This document shows, one piece after another, positions 8,209 through 16,497 of a stretch of 36,953 bases of DNA; position 1 is the stretch's first letter; every line of letters begins with the position of its first letter. The position numbers and the translations under genes were made by a program. Location of the stretch: positions 1 to 36,953 of the IMG/VR virus record IMGVR_UViG_3300034198_005091; one strand, written 5' to 3'. The notes under the pieces are model-generated. The model made no database searches. It was not told the DNA's origin and saw only the letters and a program-made list of their open reading frames with translations. The stretch comes from a virus.

Positions 8209-10725
8209 ATGATAAACGCTGTAATCTACAAAACTCCCACGGCATATAAAAAAGCATTGTCTGATACAAATATTCTTCAGACACATGAGCCTTTTAATAT
8301 GATTGTCTATAACGATCCTATTCCAGTTAATAGGAACTTTAATGTAATAGACAGAATAATTGAAGTAACAGACATAAATAAAATCCCAACTGGTAAGGCA
8401 ATATTTATTACTAACAATGTTGATCCTGAGGTATCTGATCAGCGCGGAAGATATGCCTATGCAGAACAATTACTAAAAGATAAAAACTATAGAGTAGATT
8501 TTAATTCAGTTATACTTGGTATTATTGTAGTTCAAATGCCTCCTGGTTTAAGTTTTAGTAAAGTTGAGGATTTGATAGATGAAGAATTGTATGGTACTCC
8601 TGTCTTTTCAGCAATTGAAGAAGATGTAATTTTTACTGCACAACCTGCGGATTATGTTTCTTGGCCTATTGCATCACAATGGCACCTGACAGATATAGAA
8701 TCTCCTCAGGCATATGCTTCTTTTGCAAATGGAGTAATATATAATTCAATAGGTAATGCAGAGTGGTTTACAAAAGATGTTGCAATTTTAGATGGTACGG
8801 GAATAGAAATTAATCATCCAGATTTATTTAATACAGATAGACCGGTTGACCACCCGGGCTATAGGTCTACTAGAGCATCTTGGAATTGTGTAAATAATAC
8901 AAGCAATGTTCAAGCTGTTGGACCTAATGAGAATCACGGAACTGTAATGACTGGTATTGCAGGTTCACAATGGGCGGATCATAGATTTTTACGAGGAGTA
9001 GGCTTAGATCACATTAATGTACAATATCTAAGGATTGGGTATAATGTAGGACCGACTGGTAGTTTTAACACAACACAGGGAATGATTTATAGGGCATTAA
9101 TAAAGGCAGTTTTTAATGAAAACTGTGCCTCTATTGCAATGCCATTTGTTTGGAATATTTATTTTGTAGTACTTGATAGGCTTTTAACCAGAATTACAAA
9201 ATATACTAGAGCCAATAAGGGTATTCCAATTTTTGCACCATCTGGAAATGCTGGAGCAAATAACATTACATCACAATTTCCAGGAGCATATGAATCTGTA
9301 TTGGTAATTGGTTCAAGTAATCAAGATCACGAAAAATCTACTTTTTCTAACTACGGGGGTAACATTTTTGCTGCTGCTCCAGGTGAGGGTATATTTGCAA
9401 TAGACAGAATATCTGTAAGGGGATATAATCAAAATCCTGATCCAAACTATGGTTCTGTTACTTATTTTAGTGGTACTTCTGCATCATGTGTAATTGCTGC
9501 AACTATTGCAGCTACAATGACTGTTGCTTATCCCGGTATATCGTTTGTTGAAATTAAGTATGCTTTAGCAGAAACAGCAAGAAGGATAGGGCCATATACT
9601 TATACTAGTCAAGATCCTAATAATGAACTTGGTGTTTCAAATGGAATATCTGATGAATTTGGAAATGGTATATTGACGCAACATGATGCAATACTAAAAG
9701 CACTAGAGTTGTCTGAGCAATTTCTTGATATAAGTGTTGCAATTACTGATTTAAATTTCCAATGGGCAGCATCTATGAATGGTCCTTGGTATAATGAACC
9801 TTTGATTAGTGGTACATATTTTCAAACTATTGCTGTACTTGAAGTTACAAACAATAGCACTAACCCAATTACTTATGCATTAGGACAAGATTTTCCTGTC
9901 GGAGTGTTTCTCGCTACAGATGATACAGGTAATCCAAGTTCTATTTTTAGATCGCAGGTTATAAGTACATCGTTGTATTCTGGTCCAGCAGGTGGAACTA
10001 CAATATTACCTGGTGAAACAACAGAAATTCTTACAAGAAAACGTTCTCTTATTACTGGAAGCAATTGCGATTTAAATGGAAGTTATTATGCTGTTGGAAA
10101 ATATGCTAATCCACTTATATCTACTGCTGAAGATGTTACATTTATAGAAGAAGTTATATTTGATAATGTAACTTCTGACTTAACAGATCTTTGGTGTGGT
10201 AATCAGCTTATGCCTGTTTATAATGATGCTGAATTAAAAATTAGTAATCTACAAATATCTAGAATTGGTACAACAAGCGAATTTACTGTATCAATAAGAC
10301 TTACAAATATTGGGTCAAGTCCAATATATGGTTGTCGAATACAATACTATTGGTATCCATCTGCTGATTATAATTTTTCTGCTGGAGCAGCTCCCGATTC
10401 TCAGATAAATATAAATTATGCTCTTGGTAGCAATGGACTTCGAGGAATTCTATATTATAGTAATTATTACACTCCACCAGTAATAGATATAGTTAATGAA
10501 GATCCTGTTTATGCGTCTGGATATCCAGCAGAGGCAGGATATCCACCAAATATGCCAATTTTACAATCTGGACAATCAGTGGTGTCTACAATAAATATAT
10601 TCATGAATCCTTTTGTAAGTCCTGCTGTATTAATTGGAAATGTAACTTCTATAAATCAAGTTCTTACAGAGGTTCTCGATCCCATAAATCATGTTACACA
10701 ATCACCAGTGCTACTTATAGAATAA
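8209..10725 (+). CDS. Subtilisin-like (S8) serine protease, array copy 3 (long form)
   Basis: At 838 residues this is the longest copy. The leader MINAVIYKTPTAYKKA and HEPFNMIVYND keep the array pattern; the propeptide ends FSAIEEDV (about 133-140), then QWHL. Triad: Asp195 (AILDGTG), His243 (NHGTV), Ser424 (GTSAS); oxyanion Asn347 (PSGN). The usual Pro after GTSMAx is Val, a change of the same motif position as in copy 1. The region after about residue 510 is longer than in the other copies and diverges, but still contains CARDB-like strands (VSIRLTNIGSSPIYG near 695-710). Eight bases separate it from copy 4. No signal peptide is visible. Catalytic competence is likely; target unknown. Confidence 0.86.
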   Translation: MINAVIYKTPTAYKKALSDTNILQTHEPFNMIVYNDPIPVNRNFNVIDRIIEVTDINKIPTGKAIFITNNVDPEVSDQRGRYAYAEQLLKDKNYRVDFNSVILGIIVVQMPPGLSFSKVEDLIDEELYGTPVFSAIEEDVIFTAQPADYVSWPIASQWHLTDIESPQAYASFANGVIYNSIGNAEWFTKDVAILDGTGIEINHPDLFNTDRPVDHPGYRSTRASWNCVNNTSNVQAVGPNENHGTVMTGIAGSQWADHRFLRGVGLDHINVQYLRIGYNVGPTGSFNTTQGMIYRALIKAVFNENCASIAMPFVWNIYFVVLDRLLTRITKYTRANKGIPIFAPSGNAGANNITSQFPGAYESVLVIGSSNQDHEKSTFSNYGGNIFAAAPGEGIFAIDRISVRGYNQNPDPNYGSVTYFSGTSASCVIAATIAATMTVAYPGISFVEIKYALAETARRIGPYTYTSQDPNNELGVSNGISDEFGNGILTQHDAILKALELSEQFLDISVAITDLNFQWAASMNGPWYNEPLISGTYFQTIAVLEVTNNSTNPITYALGQDFPVGVFLATDDTGNPSSIFRSQVISTSLYSGPAGGTTILPGETTEILTRKRSLITGSNCDLNGSYYAVGKYANPLISTAEDVTFIEEVIFDNVTSDLTDLWCGNQLMPVYNDAELKISNLQISRIGTTSEFTVSIRLTNIGSSPIYGCRIQYYWYPSADYNFSAGAAPDSQININYALGSNGLRGILYYSNYYTPPVIDIVNEDPVYASGYPAEAGYPPNMPILQSGQSVVSTINIFMNPFVSPAVLIGNVTSINQVLTEVLDPINHVTQSPVLLIE

Positions 10726-10733
10726 TAAAAACC

Positions 10734-12800
10734 ATGATAAACGCTGTAAAATTTAAAAACAATGCTAGTTTTGAAAAAACTAGAATAAAATCAAATGTTT
10801 TACAAGTTCACGAACCGTTTGGTATTGTTGTTTTTGAAGACGCTGAGCATGTTGAACCTGACCTAAGTAAAGTAAAACAGACTACTCAACTTGCTGATTT
10901 AAAGCTAATCCCATCTGGATTAGCAACAGCAGTTGCAACAGATTACAAAAAAGCAAAGAAGTACTTTACAGATAATAAAATTACTGTTATAAACAGTTTT
11001 GATCTTACAAATACTTTTATAGTAGATATTCCAGATGATGTAACTTTTAGTGATTTTAAAGCTCTGCTTGACAAATCAGGATTATTTATATCTATTGTAG
11101 AAGATCAAATAACTGAGTATTCATCAATGCTTACTAACTACCCATATTCTGCACACTGGTGGTTAGGTGATATTAATGCTTCTGCTGCATGGGCACAATT
11201 ACCTGCAGGAACAGTTGATGTGGCTGTAATTGATGGTACAGGTTGTGAATTGAGTCATCCAGATTTGATTGGAAGAACTAATGCAAACTGGAACTGTGTA
11301 AACAATAATTCAGATGTTTTACCAGTATCAGATAATGAAAAACATGGTACTCCATGTGCTGGTATTATTGCAGCCAACTGCGCAAATAATCAACTTGTTC
11401 TTTCTACAGGTAATGATAAAGTTAGAGTCCAATTTTTAAAAGTAGGATATAATCATACATCTACAGGTAGTTGGAATACATCAGATTCAATCATGACGTT
11501 GGCTGTAAACAGAGCCATCCAGAATGCTTCATGTGTTGCAATATCTATGTCATTTGCGTCAAGTTCATCCTTCACTAGTTTTAGGAATGCACTTATTTTT
11601 GCAAAATCAACAGGTCGTGGTGGTAAAGGTATCCCGTTGTTTGCTTCTTCTGGTAATAGTGGATTTGGTACATTTACACAAGTACCTGCTGCTTGGCCTG
11701 AAGTAATGGCTATTGGATCATCTAATAGTATCAATACTAGATCAACATTCTCAAACTATGGAACTAACTTGTTTGCAGCAGCTCCAGGTTCTTCAATTTT
11801 AACTACTGATAGAACAGGAGGAAAAGGATATTCTATTAATGTAGACCCAAGTTTAGATGCAGTAACATATTTTAGTGGTACCTCTGCTTCTTGTCCTGTT
11901 ATGGCTGGTGTAGCCGCTACAATGATATTGGCAAATCCAGGCCTTACAGAAAGTCAGGTACGTGCAATTCTTGCACAGACCAGTAGAAAACTTGGAGGAT
12001 ATAATTATACAAGTGGCAAATCTCTAGAATTAGGATATGGTATTGTTGATCAAAATGCTGCTGTTGCTGCAGCCATAGCCAATATTACCCCTATTCCTCT
12101 AGTGCCTAATCTGACAATGATAATGTCAGCTCAAGGTACTGCTACGCAAGGTACTATTATTCCTATAAACTATACTGTAAATGTATCTGTTGCCCAGACT
12201 AGTGCCCTGACATTAAATGTCTCTTTCTATAGATCTTTAGATGGAATACTTACCGTCAACGATACAATGATCCAGACTCAGGTAATTACAATACCTGCGA
12301 GTACAACGATGTATACAAGTACCTTTAACTATACAGTACCTACAAATATTGTTGGTAATGTGTACGTTATTGGTTTTGTGGATAGCAATAACATTGTTTC
12401 TGAGCCAATAGAAACTGATAATACAGGCAGAGTAGTTATAAACGTAGTTACTACAGGTCCTGTACCTAGTAACAGTGGATTAGATCTGTCCGTTCAAGTG
12501 CTACAGTACCGATATAATAATGCTGGTAGACTTTATGTCAAACAAAAGTTTACTAATACAGGATCAGTTGCCATTACAGGTTATAAATTTGTAAGGGGAT
12601 TTGTTGGTGGAACACAACAGACTAAAACAATTAGTAATTTGAACATGCAGCCAGGACAATCAACAACAACTGAAACTGTGTGGCAATCATTACCGCCGTC
12701 ATATCCTGGAACCTACAAAGTTACAATTACTGAAGTAAATGGTAGAGTAGATTCAATAGCAACTAATAACGTTAGTACAATTCAAGTAAACCAGCCGTAA
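10734..12800 (+). CDS. Subtilisin-like (S8) serine protease, array copy 4
   Basis: The 688-residue protein begins MINAVKFKNNASFEKT and keeps the EPFGIVVFED leader motif. The I9-like propeptide runs to about residue 128; HWWL replaces HWHL. Triad: Asp167 (VIDGTG), His204 (KHGTP), Ser384 (GTSASCP); oxyanion Asn308 (SSGN). A CARDB-like domain (about 455-570, ending EPIETDN) and a C-terminal beta domain (about 580-688) complete it. Eight bases after copy 3 and four before copy 5, it lies in the tight part of the array and is probably co-transcribed with both. No signal peptide or membrane helix is seen. Confidence 0.87.
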   Translation: MINAVKFKNNASFEKTRIKSNVLQVHEPFGIVVFEDAEHVEPDLSKVKQTTQLADLKLIPSGLATAVATDYKKAKKYFTDNKITVINSFDLTNTFIVDIPDDVTFSDFKALLDKSGLFISIVEDQITEYSSMLTNYPYSAHWWLGDINASAAWAQLPAGTVDVAVIDGTGCELSHPDLIGRTNANWNCVNNNSDVLPVSDNEKHGTPCAGIIAANCANNQLVLSTGNDKVRVQFLKVGYNHTSTGSWNTSDSIMTLAVNRAIQNASCVAISMSFASSSSFTSFRNALIFAKSTGRGGKGIPLFASSGNSGFGTFTQVPAAWPEVMAIGSSNSINTRSTFSNYGTNLFAAAPGSSILTTDRTGGKGYSINVDPSLDAVTYFSGTSASCPVMAGVAATMILANPGLTESQVRAILAQTSRKLGGYNYTSGKSLELGYGIVDQNAAVAAAIANITPIPLVPNLTMIMSAQGTATQGTIIPINYTVNVSVAQTSALTLNVSFYRSLDGILTVNDTMIQTQVITIPASTTMYTSTFNYTVPTNIVGNVYVIGFVDSNNIVSEPIETDNTGRVVINVVTTGPVPSNSGLDLSVQVLQYRYNNAGRLYVKQKFTNTGSVAITGYKFVRGFVGGTQQTKTISNLNMQPGQSTTTETVWQSLPPSYPGTYKVTITEVNGRVDSIATNNVSTIQVNQP

Positions 12801-12804
12801 TACC

Positions 12805-14907
12805 ATGAAAATAAATGCTGTAAAGTTTAAGGATAAAGAATCATTTGATAAAAATAAATCAAAGTCAAATGTCGCTGCATTTTATGAAAATCATAATGTT
12901 ATTGTTTTTAGGGATAATGCCTATGTAAAACCAAATAAAGCAAAGGTTTCACATATTGAACAAATAATTAAGCCAGAATATGGGGTACCCCATGGTACTG
13001 CAATATTAAAAGCTATTAATCATCATATAGGATTAGCTGCTTGTGAAAGATTAAAGTTAAAAGTTAAAAAAAATTATCCCAAAACTAAAACGATTGTAGT
13101 TGAAATTCCAGAACATACAACATATGAAAGTTTATATCACACATTAATAAGTACTGGTTCTTTTGATTATGTTGAACAAAGTGTAATTACCATATCACGT
13201 TCAAATGCAAATTTTGCTTATAATGATCATTGGCAACTTATTGCACTAAATGCACAAGAAGGATGGGATACCATAACCCAAAATCCACCGCCAATAAATA
13301 ACATTGTAGCCGTATTTGATATTGGTTGCGAAACAACACATCCTGATTTAGTTGGTCAAGTAATTGATACATTAGATGTTGTTACAAATACTACAAATGT
13401 TTTACCAGCTGATGGATTTGCTAATCACGGCACACCATGTACTGGTTTAGTTGTGGCAAATGCAACAAATAACTATGGTACAATAGGTGTTGCTGGACCA
13501 TACACTAAAGCAACCTTTGTAAACATAGGAACAATGGTCGATCCGCAATCTTTTGCATCAAGCACTGATGACAAAGTTCAAGCGATTAATCATGCAATTG
13601 ATATGCCTAATTGTATTTCAATTTCAATGTCCTACGGCGGCTCATTTCCAGCTCAACCAGAAGAAGATGCCTTAATTGCCGCACAGACAATAGGTAGAAA
13701 TCAAAAAGGAATATTATGTTGTGCATCATCTGGAAATGATAATGAGTTTAATTCAATACAATATCCAGCTTATTATCAAGGAGTTTTAAGTATAGGTGCA
13801 CTTGAATTTAATGATTTTGATTATGCTAGAGCAGGATATTCAAATTATGGTATACAGTTATTTGGATCAGCTCCTGGGTCAGGTACTCCAGCAACTGATA
13901 GGACAGGACCTTTTGGATATTCTTCTGATGATACAACATATTTTAACGGTACATCTGCAGCATGTCCTGTTTTTGCAGGTGCAATAGCTGCCATTGATGC
14001 TGCAAGACCTGGTTTATCAGCTAACCAAATAATAAGCATTCTTTCAGAAAGCTGTATACAAGTTGGCCCCTATAACTATAATGGGAATCCACTATATCCA
14101 AATAGATCATATGAGACAGGATATGGAATGATAAATATTGCAAATGCTGTTGCATTGGCTCTTGGCGGATCTGTTCCTCCTGATCCAGACATTCCAATAA
14201 ATTTAAGAATAACAGCAAGTGCGTTATCATTAACATTTCCAAATACTAATATAACAGTAATATATACGGCAATTCTTAATAAAATCGCTGAAGCTAATAC
14301 AACTGTTTCAATTACAATTTTTAAATCAGCAAATAATACACCAGCTCTTGAACCAACAGATACTGTACTTACTACAGTAAATATTACAGTACCGCAAGGT
14401 CAATATCGGTATCAAGGAACATATACTTTTTTAGTTGATAATTCTTGGGTTGGGTTGAATTATATCGGTGTTTATGGTGCAGCACTAGTTGGGGAAATTT
14501 TTACTGCAGATAATTATGCATTTAGGACACTTCAAGTAATTGGTGAAACTCCTCCTCCAAACTTAAATCTAAAAGCTAGAATACAAAACATTAAGTTAAA
14601 TGAAGATGGAACAAAGGTAAGTGTTTATTTTGATATTGAAAATACAGGTAATACGCCTGTTACTAAGTTTACTATTAAAAAAGGTTTTGTTGGTTATGAA
14701 GAATATACATATGAGATTGCATATGATTTAACACTTGGTAAATTTTACGTTGAGGATACATTCTGGGAGTTATTACCGCCACCAAATTTTATATTTAGCA
14801 CACCCTTTAGAGTTGAAGTTACTTCTGTAAACGGTATTTTTCCGGATGATGTTACTCCAGATAATATTTCAACCGCCCTTGTAATTCCAGTAATTGGTCA
14901 ACCATAA
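12805..14907 (+). CDS. Subtilisin-like (S8) serine protease, array copy 5
   Basis: The 700-residue product begins MKINAVKFKDKESFDKNKSK, closest to copy 2 in its leader, but the propeptide (about 60-130) is more Lys-rich than in the other copies. Triad: Asp172 (VFDIG), His208 (NHGTP), Ser383 (GTSAACP); oxyanion Asn311 (SSGN). HWQL at 142-145 replaces HWHL. Two Ig-like domains follow (roughly 467-590 and 597-700) after a PPDPDIP linker. The gene is two bases upstream of the holin-like gene, so proteases and lysis proteins are likely translated from one message. This packing is the best sequence hint that the array is expressed late. Confidence 0.87.
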   Translation: MKINAVKFKDKESFDKNKSKSNVAAFYENHNVIVFRDNAYVKPNKAKVSHIEQIIKPEYGVPHGTAILKAINHHIGLAACERLKLKVKKNYPKTKTIVVEIPEHTTYESLYHTLISTGSFDYVEQSVITISRSNANFAYNDHWQLIALNAQEGWDTITQNPPPINNIVAVFDIGCETTHPDLVGQVIDTLDVVTNTTNVLPADGFANHGTPCTGLVVANATNNYGTIGVAGPYTKATFVNIGTMVDPQSFASSTDDKVQAINHAIDMPNCISISMSYGGSFPAQPEEDALIAAQTIGRNQKGILCCASSGNDNEFNSIQYPAYYQGVLSIGALEFNDFDYARAGYSNYGIQLFGSAPGSGTPATDRTGPFGYSSDDTTYFNGTSAACPVFAGAIAAIDAARPGLSANQIISILSESCIQVGPYNYNGNPLYPNRSYETGYGMINIANAVALALGGSVPPDPDIPINLRITASALSLTFPNTNITVIYTAILNKIAEANTTVSITIFKSANNTPALEPTDTVLTTVNITVPQGQYRYQGTYTFLVDNSWVGLNYIGVYGAALVGEIFTADNYAFRTLQVIGETPPPNLNLKARIQNIKLNEDGTKVSVYFDIENTGNTPVTKFTIKKGFVGYEEYTYEIAYDLTLGKFYVEDTFWELLPPPNFIFSTPFRVEVTSVNGIFPDDVTPDNISTALVIPVIGQP

Positions 14908-14909
14908 TT

Positions 14910-15311
14910 ATGATAAAAAAAATACTATACAATCTACAGAAATACGATGGAGTATGGAGTATTCCAGCAGCATTTCTTGCATTCTTTCTTGCTGGTAAAT
15001 ACAGCTATGAATATTTTGGGGATGCGCTGATATCTACAGAATACATACAGATTGTATTTATGGCTGCTTTGATTTTGATCTTTGCAAACTTTGTTGTATT
15101 CTTGGGAATTAATTTTAACTTTAGGAGTTTACAGAGATATTTTTATTCGACTGAAATTAAAGATCATATAAGATTTGAATTAAACGTATGGCAAAGAATA
15201 AAGTTATATTTGTTTGTTTACTTTTCATTCTTAGTAGTATTCCTCTTTATAGTGTGGCTGCTAATGACAGTTACTGTGTCAGAGTTACCGCCAACTCTTA
15301 TGTCGGAGTAA
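14910..15311 (+). CDS. Holin-like membrane protein
   Basis: The 133-residue product has three hydrophobic segments, about residues 15-29, 44-66 and 98-121, separated by charged loops (FRSLQRYFYSTEIKDHIRFE). It has no enzymatic motif. It starts two bases after the last protease and its last 124 bases overlap, in another frame, the start of the CHAP hydrolase gene. Size, helices and position before a cell-wall hydrolase and spanin-like genes fit a class I-type (three-helix) holin, but I do not recognise the family by sequence. It may instead be an antiholin or another late membrane protein. Confidence 0.6.
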   Translation: MIKKILYNLQKYDGVWSIPAAFLAFFLAGKYSYEYFGDALISTEYIQIVFMAALILIFANFVVFLGINFNFRSLQRYFYSTEIKDHIRFELNVWQRIKLYLFVYFSFLVVFLFIVWLLMTVTVSELPPTLMSE

Positions 15312-15766
15312 AAGAAAAAGGTGGTAATAATAGGGGATTTACTGATAAGGAATTAAAGAACATGATGGCAGATGTTGGGTGGAAACCTGGCTATGCATGG
15401 TGTTCTTTTTTTGTTCGTGCAATATTAGATGCTTGTAGTATACCTAATACTGTAACTGGTTGGTCACCAACAGCCTATAATAAGAACGATGTAATTTTTA
15501 CCAATGGTGCATTTTATCAAAGTTTTAAACCTGGGGATGTAATGGTAATGACGTTGTCATATCAGAAGTTTAAAAATACAGGTCGCTATAAAGCAATAGG
15601 GCATACAGGTATAGTAGATGCTATTGGTCAGTATTCTGTTAGAACTATAGAGGGTAATACCAATAATGCCGGAGCAAGGGATTCTAGAGGCGGTGATGGG
15701 GTATACGTAAAAATTAGACCATTAAATAAAAACCTACACATAACAAGATGGAAAAAAGCAAAATAG
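15188..15766 (+). CDS. Secreted CHAP-domain peptidoglycan hydrolase (endolysin)
   Basis: The 192-residue protein has a Lys-rich N-terminus, a hydrophobic stretch and a likely cleavage site near YSVAA-ND (residues 1-26), i.e. a signal peptide. The CHAP domain follows: Cys72 in the WCSFFV motif, His139 in GHTGIVD, then IEGNTN (Glu155/Asn157). CHAP enzymes are cysteine amidases or endopeptidases that cut peptidoglycan cross-links or stems. The ATG lies 124 bases inside the upstream membrane-protein gene in the +1 frame relative to it, so the signal-peptide codons double as codons of that protein's last helix. Sec export would let the enzyme accumulate outside the cytoplasm, as with exported endolysins. 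The stop overlaps the next gene by 19 bases. Confidence 0.85.
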   Translation: MAKNKVIFVCLLFILSSIPLYSVAANDSYCVRVTANSYVGVKEKGGNNRGFTDKELKNMMADVGWKPGYAWCSFFVRAILDACSIPNTVTGWSPTAYNKNDVIFTNGAFYQSFKPGDVMVMTLSYQKFKNTGRYKAIGHTGIVDAIGQYSVRTIEGNTNNAGARDSRGGDGVYVKIRPLNKNLHITRWKKAK

Positions 15767-16164
15767 GAAAAATTGTAATGTTGTTGGGAATTGCAGCATT
15801 ACCTTTGACAGCAATAATCGTAATTGCAATTCAGAAGAAATCTACTGAAAATCCAGCAGTAAATAGACTAGAGACATTAAACGATAGTCTCCTTAAAGTA
15901 ATAGATAAAAATACCAAAGCATCTAATGATTTGTATCTTAAAATAGATTCTTTAAACTTTAGATCGGATACAATCATAGAAAGACAGTATACAGTAAACA
16001 AATATTATAAAGATGAGATATACAATATTCTTAATGCTGATGACCCTACTGCCAATAATCAGTTTAGGGCAACCCTCAAAAAATCGGACAGCCTCCTCAA
16101 ATCCGGATTTTACACCAAAACTTACGACCTACGACCTACAGTTAATGAACCTAAACTACACTAG
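15748..16164 (+). CDS. Putative inner-membrane spanin-like protein
   Basis: The 138-residue product has a short basic N-terminus (MEKSKIGK), one membrane segment (about 8-29) and a long charged helical region (NRLETLNDSLLKVIDKNTKASNDL and beyond, about 38-115) likely to form a coiled coil outside the inner membrane. This is the layout of an i-spanin (Rz type). It follows the endolysin directly, overlapping it by 19 bases, and its 3' end contains the start of a second secreted coiled-coil gene in another frame, the embedded arrangement known for Rz/Rz1 pairs. Assignment is by topology and context, since spanins show little sequence conservation. Confidence 0.6.
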   Translation: MEKSKIGKIVMLLGIAALPLTAIIVIAIQKKSTENPAVNRLETLNDSLLKVIDKNTKASNDLYLKIDSLNFRSDTIIERQYTVNKYYKDEIYNILNADDPTANNQFRATLKKSDSLLKSGFYTKTYDLRPTVNEPKLH

Positions 16165-16459
16165 CATGATGTATTGGTACAATACTTCTATGGAAATAGA
16201 TAGTTTGTACCAGCTAGAAAAGTTAAAAACTCATTATTACTCTAAAATAACTGGTATTCAGGCAAGTAGCTATGAGATCCTGCAGCAGATTTATGAGAAT
16301 AAGCAGGCTATAGAAAAGGCTATTGCACAAGAAAAAGAAATGCAAATAAAGGAACTAAAGAAACGTAACAGGAGATTAGCTTTTCAAAATGTAGGATTAT
16401 CAGTCGGAGTTGCATGTCTCTCACTTACAACTATTTATTTTGCAATTGCACCATACTAA
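16013..16459 (+). CDS. Putative outer spanin-like protein, atypical (no lipobox Cys, C-terminal membrane segment)
   Basis: The 148-residue product starts inside the upstream gene, with a 152-base overlap in the +1 frame. Its N-terminus (MRYTIFLMLMTLLPIISLGQ) looks like a signal peptide. An o-spanin would have a lipobox Cys there; none is present. Residues 60-120 are helical and highly charged (coiled coil), and 122-145 form a hydrophobic segment near the end. Position and overlap suggest an Rz1-like partner, but anchoring would have to rely on the C-terminal segment. Alternatives are a second inner-membrane coiled-coil protein or an unrelated envelope protein. Confidence 0.5.
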   Translation: MRYTIFLMLMTLLPIISLGQPSKNRTASSNPDFTPKLTTYDLQLMNLNYTSMMYWYNTSMEIDSLYQLEKLKTHYYSKITGIQASSYEILQQIYENKQAIEKAIAQEKEMQIKELKKRNRRLAFQNVGLSVGVACLSLTTIYFAIAPY

Positions 16460-16471
16460 GATATAATTTTG
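16439..16471 (+). promoter_or_regulatory. Candidate Bacteroidota-type promoter before fibre block
   Basis: TTTG at 16439-16442 and TAATTTTG at 16464-16471 (fits TAnnTTTG) are 21 bases apart, close to the Bacteroides -33/-7 arrangement; the ATG of the next gene is 26 bases downstream. An AT-only inverted repeat (TATATT at 16472-16477, AATATA at 16481-16486) follows directly. Confidence 0.45.
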
Positions 16472-16497
16472 TATATTGTTAATATAAATTTTTACCT

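Larger units (their letters stand above)
3685..14907 (+). repeat. Tandem array of five diverged subtilase genes
   Basis: Five adjacent genes, about 11.2 kb in all, share the order leader - propeptide - S8 domain - two Ig-like domains. Protein similarity is clear, but the DNA copies are well diverged, so this is an old or relaxed duplication series rather than a recent amplification. Each copy keeps Asp, His, Ser and the oxyanion Asn. Confidence 0.85.

Noticed and set aside
3685-10725. Protease copies 1, 2 and 3 lie in the same frame, separated by only one TAA and two TAG codons, suggesting a readthrough polyprotein.
   Set aside because: Copies 3, 4 and 5 are in different frames, the spacers hold hairpins rather than protein-like sequence, and chance alone gives three in-phase genes about one time in nine.
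3620-16170. Stop-codon reassignment (TAG or TGA), known in some crAss-like phages.
   Set aside because: TAG ends several genes here at sensible places (for example 3623, 8112, 15766, 16164), TGA ends two, and no gene has an internal in-frame TAG or TGA.
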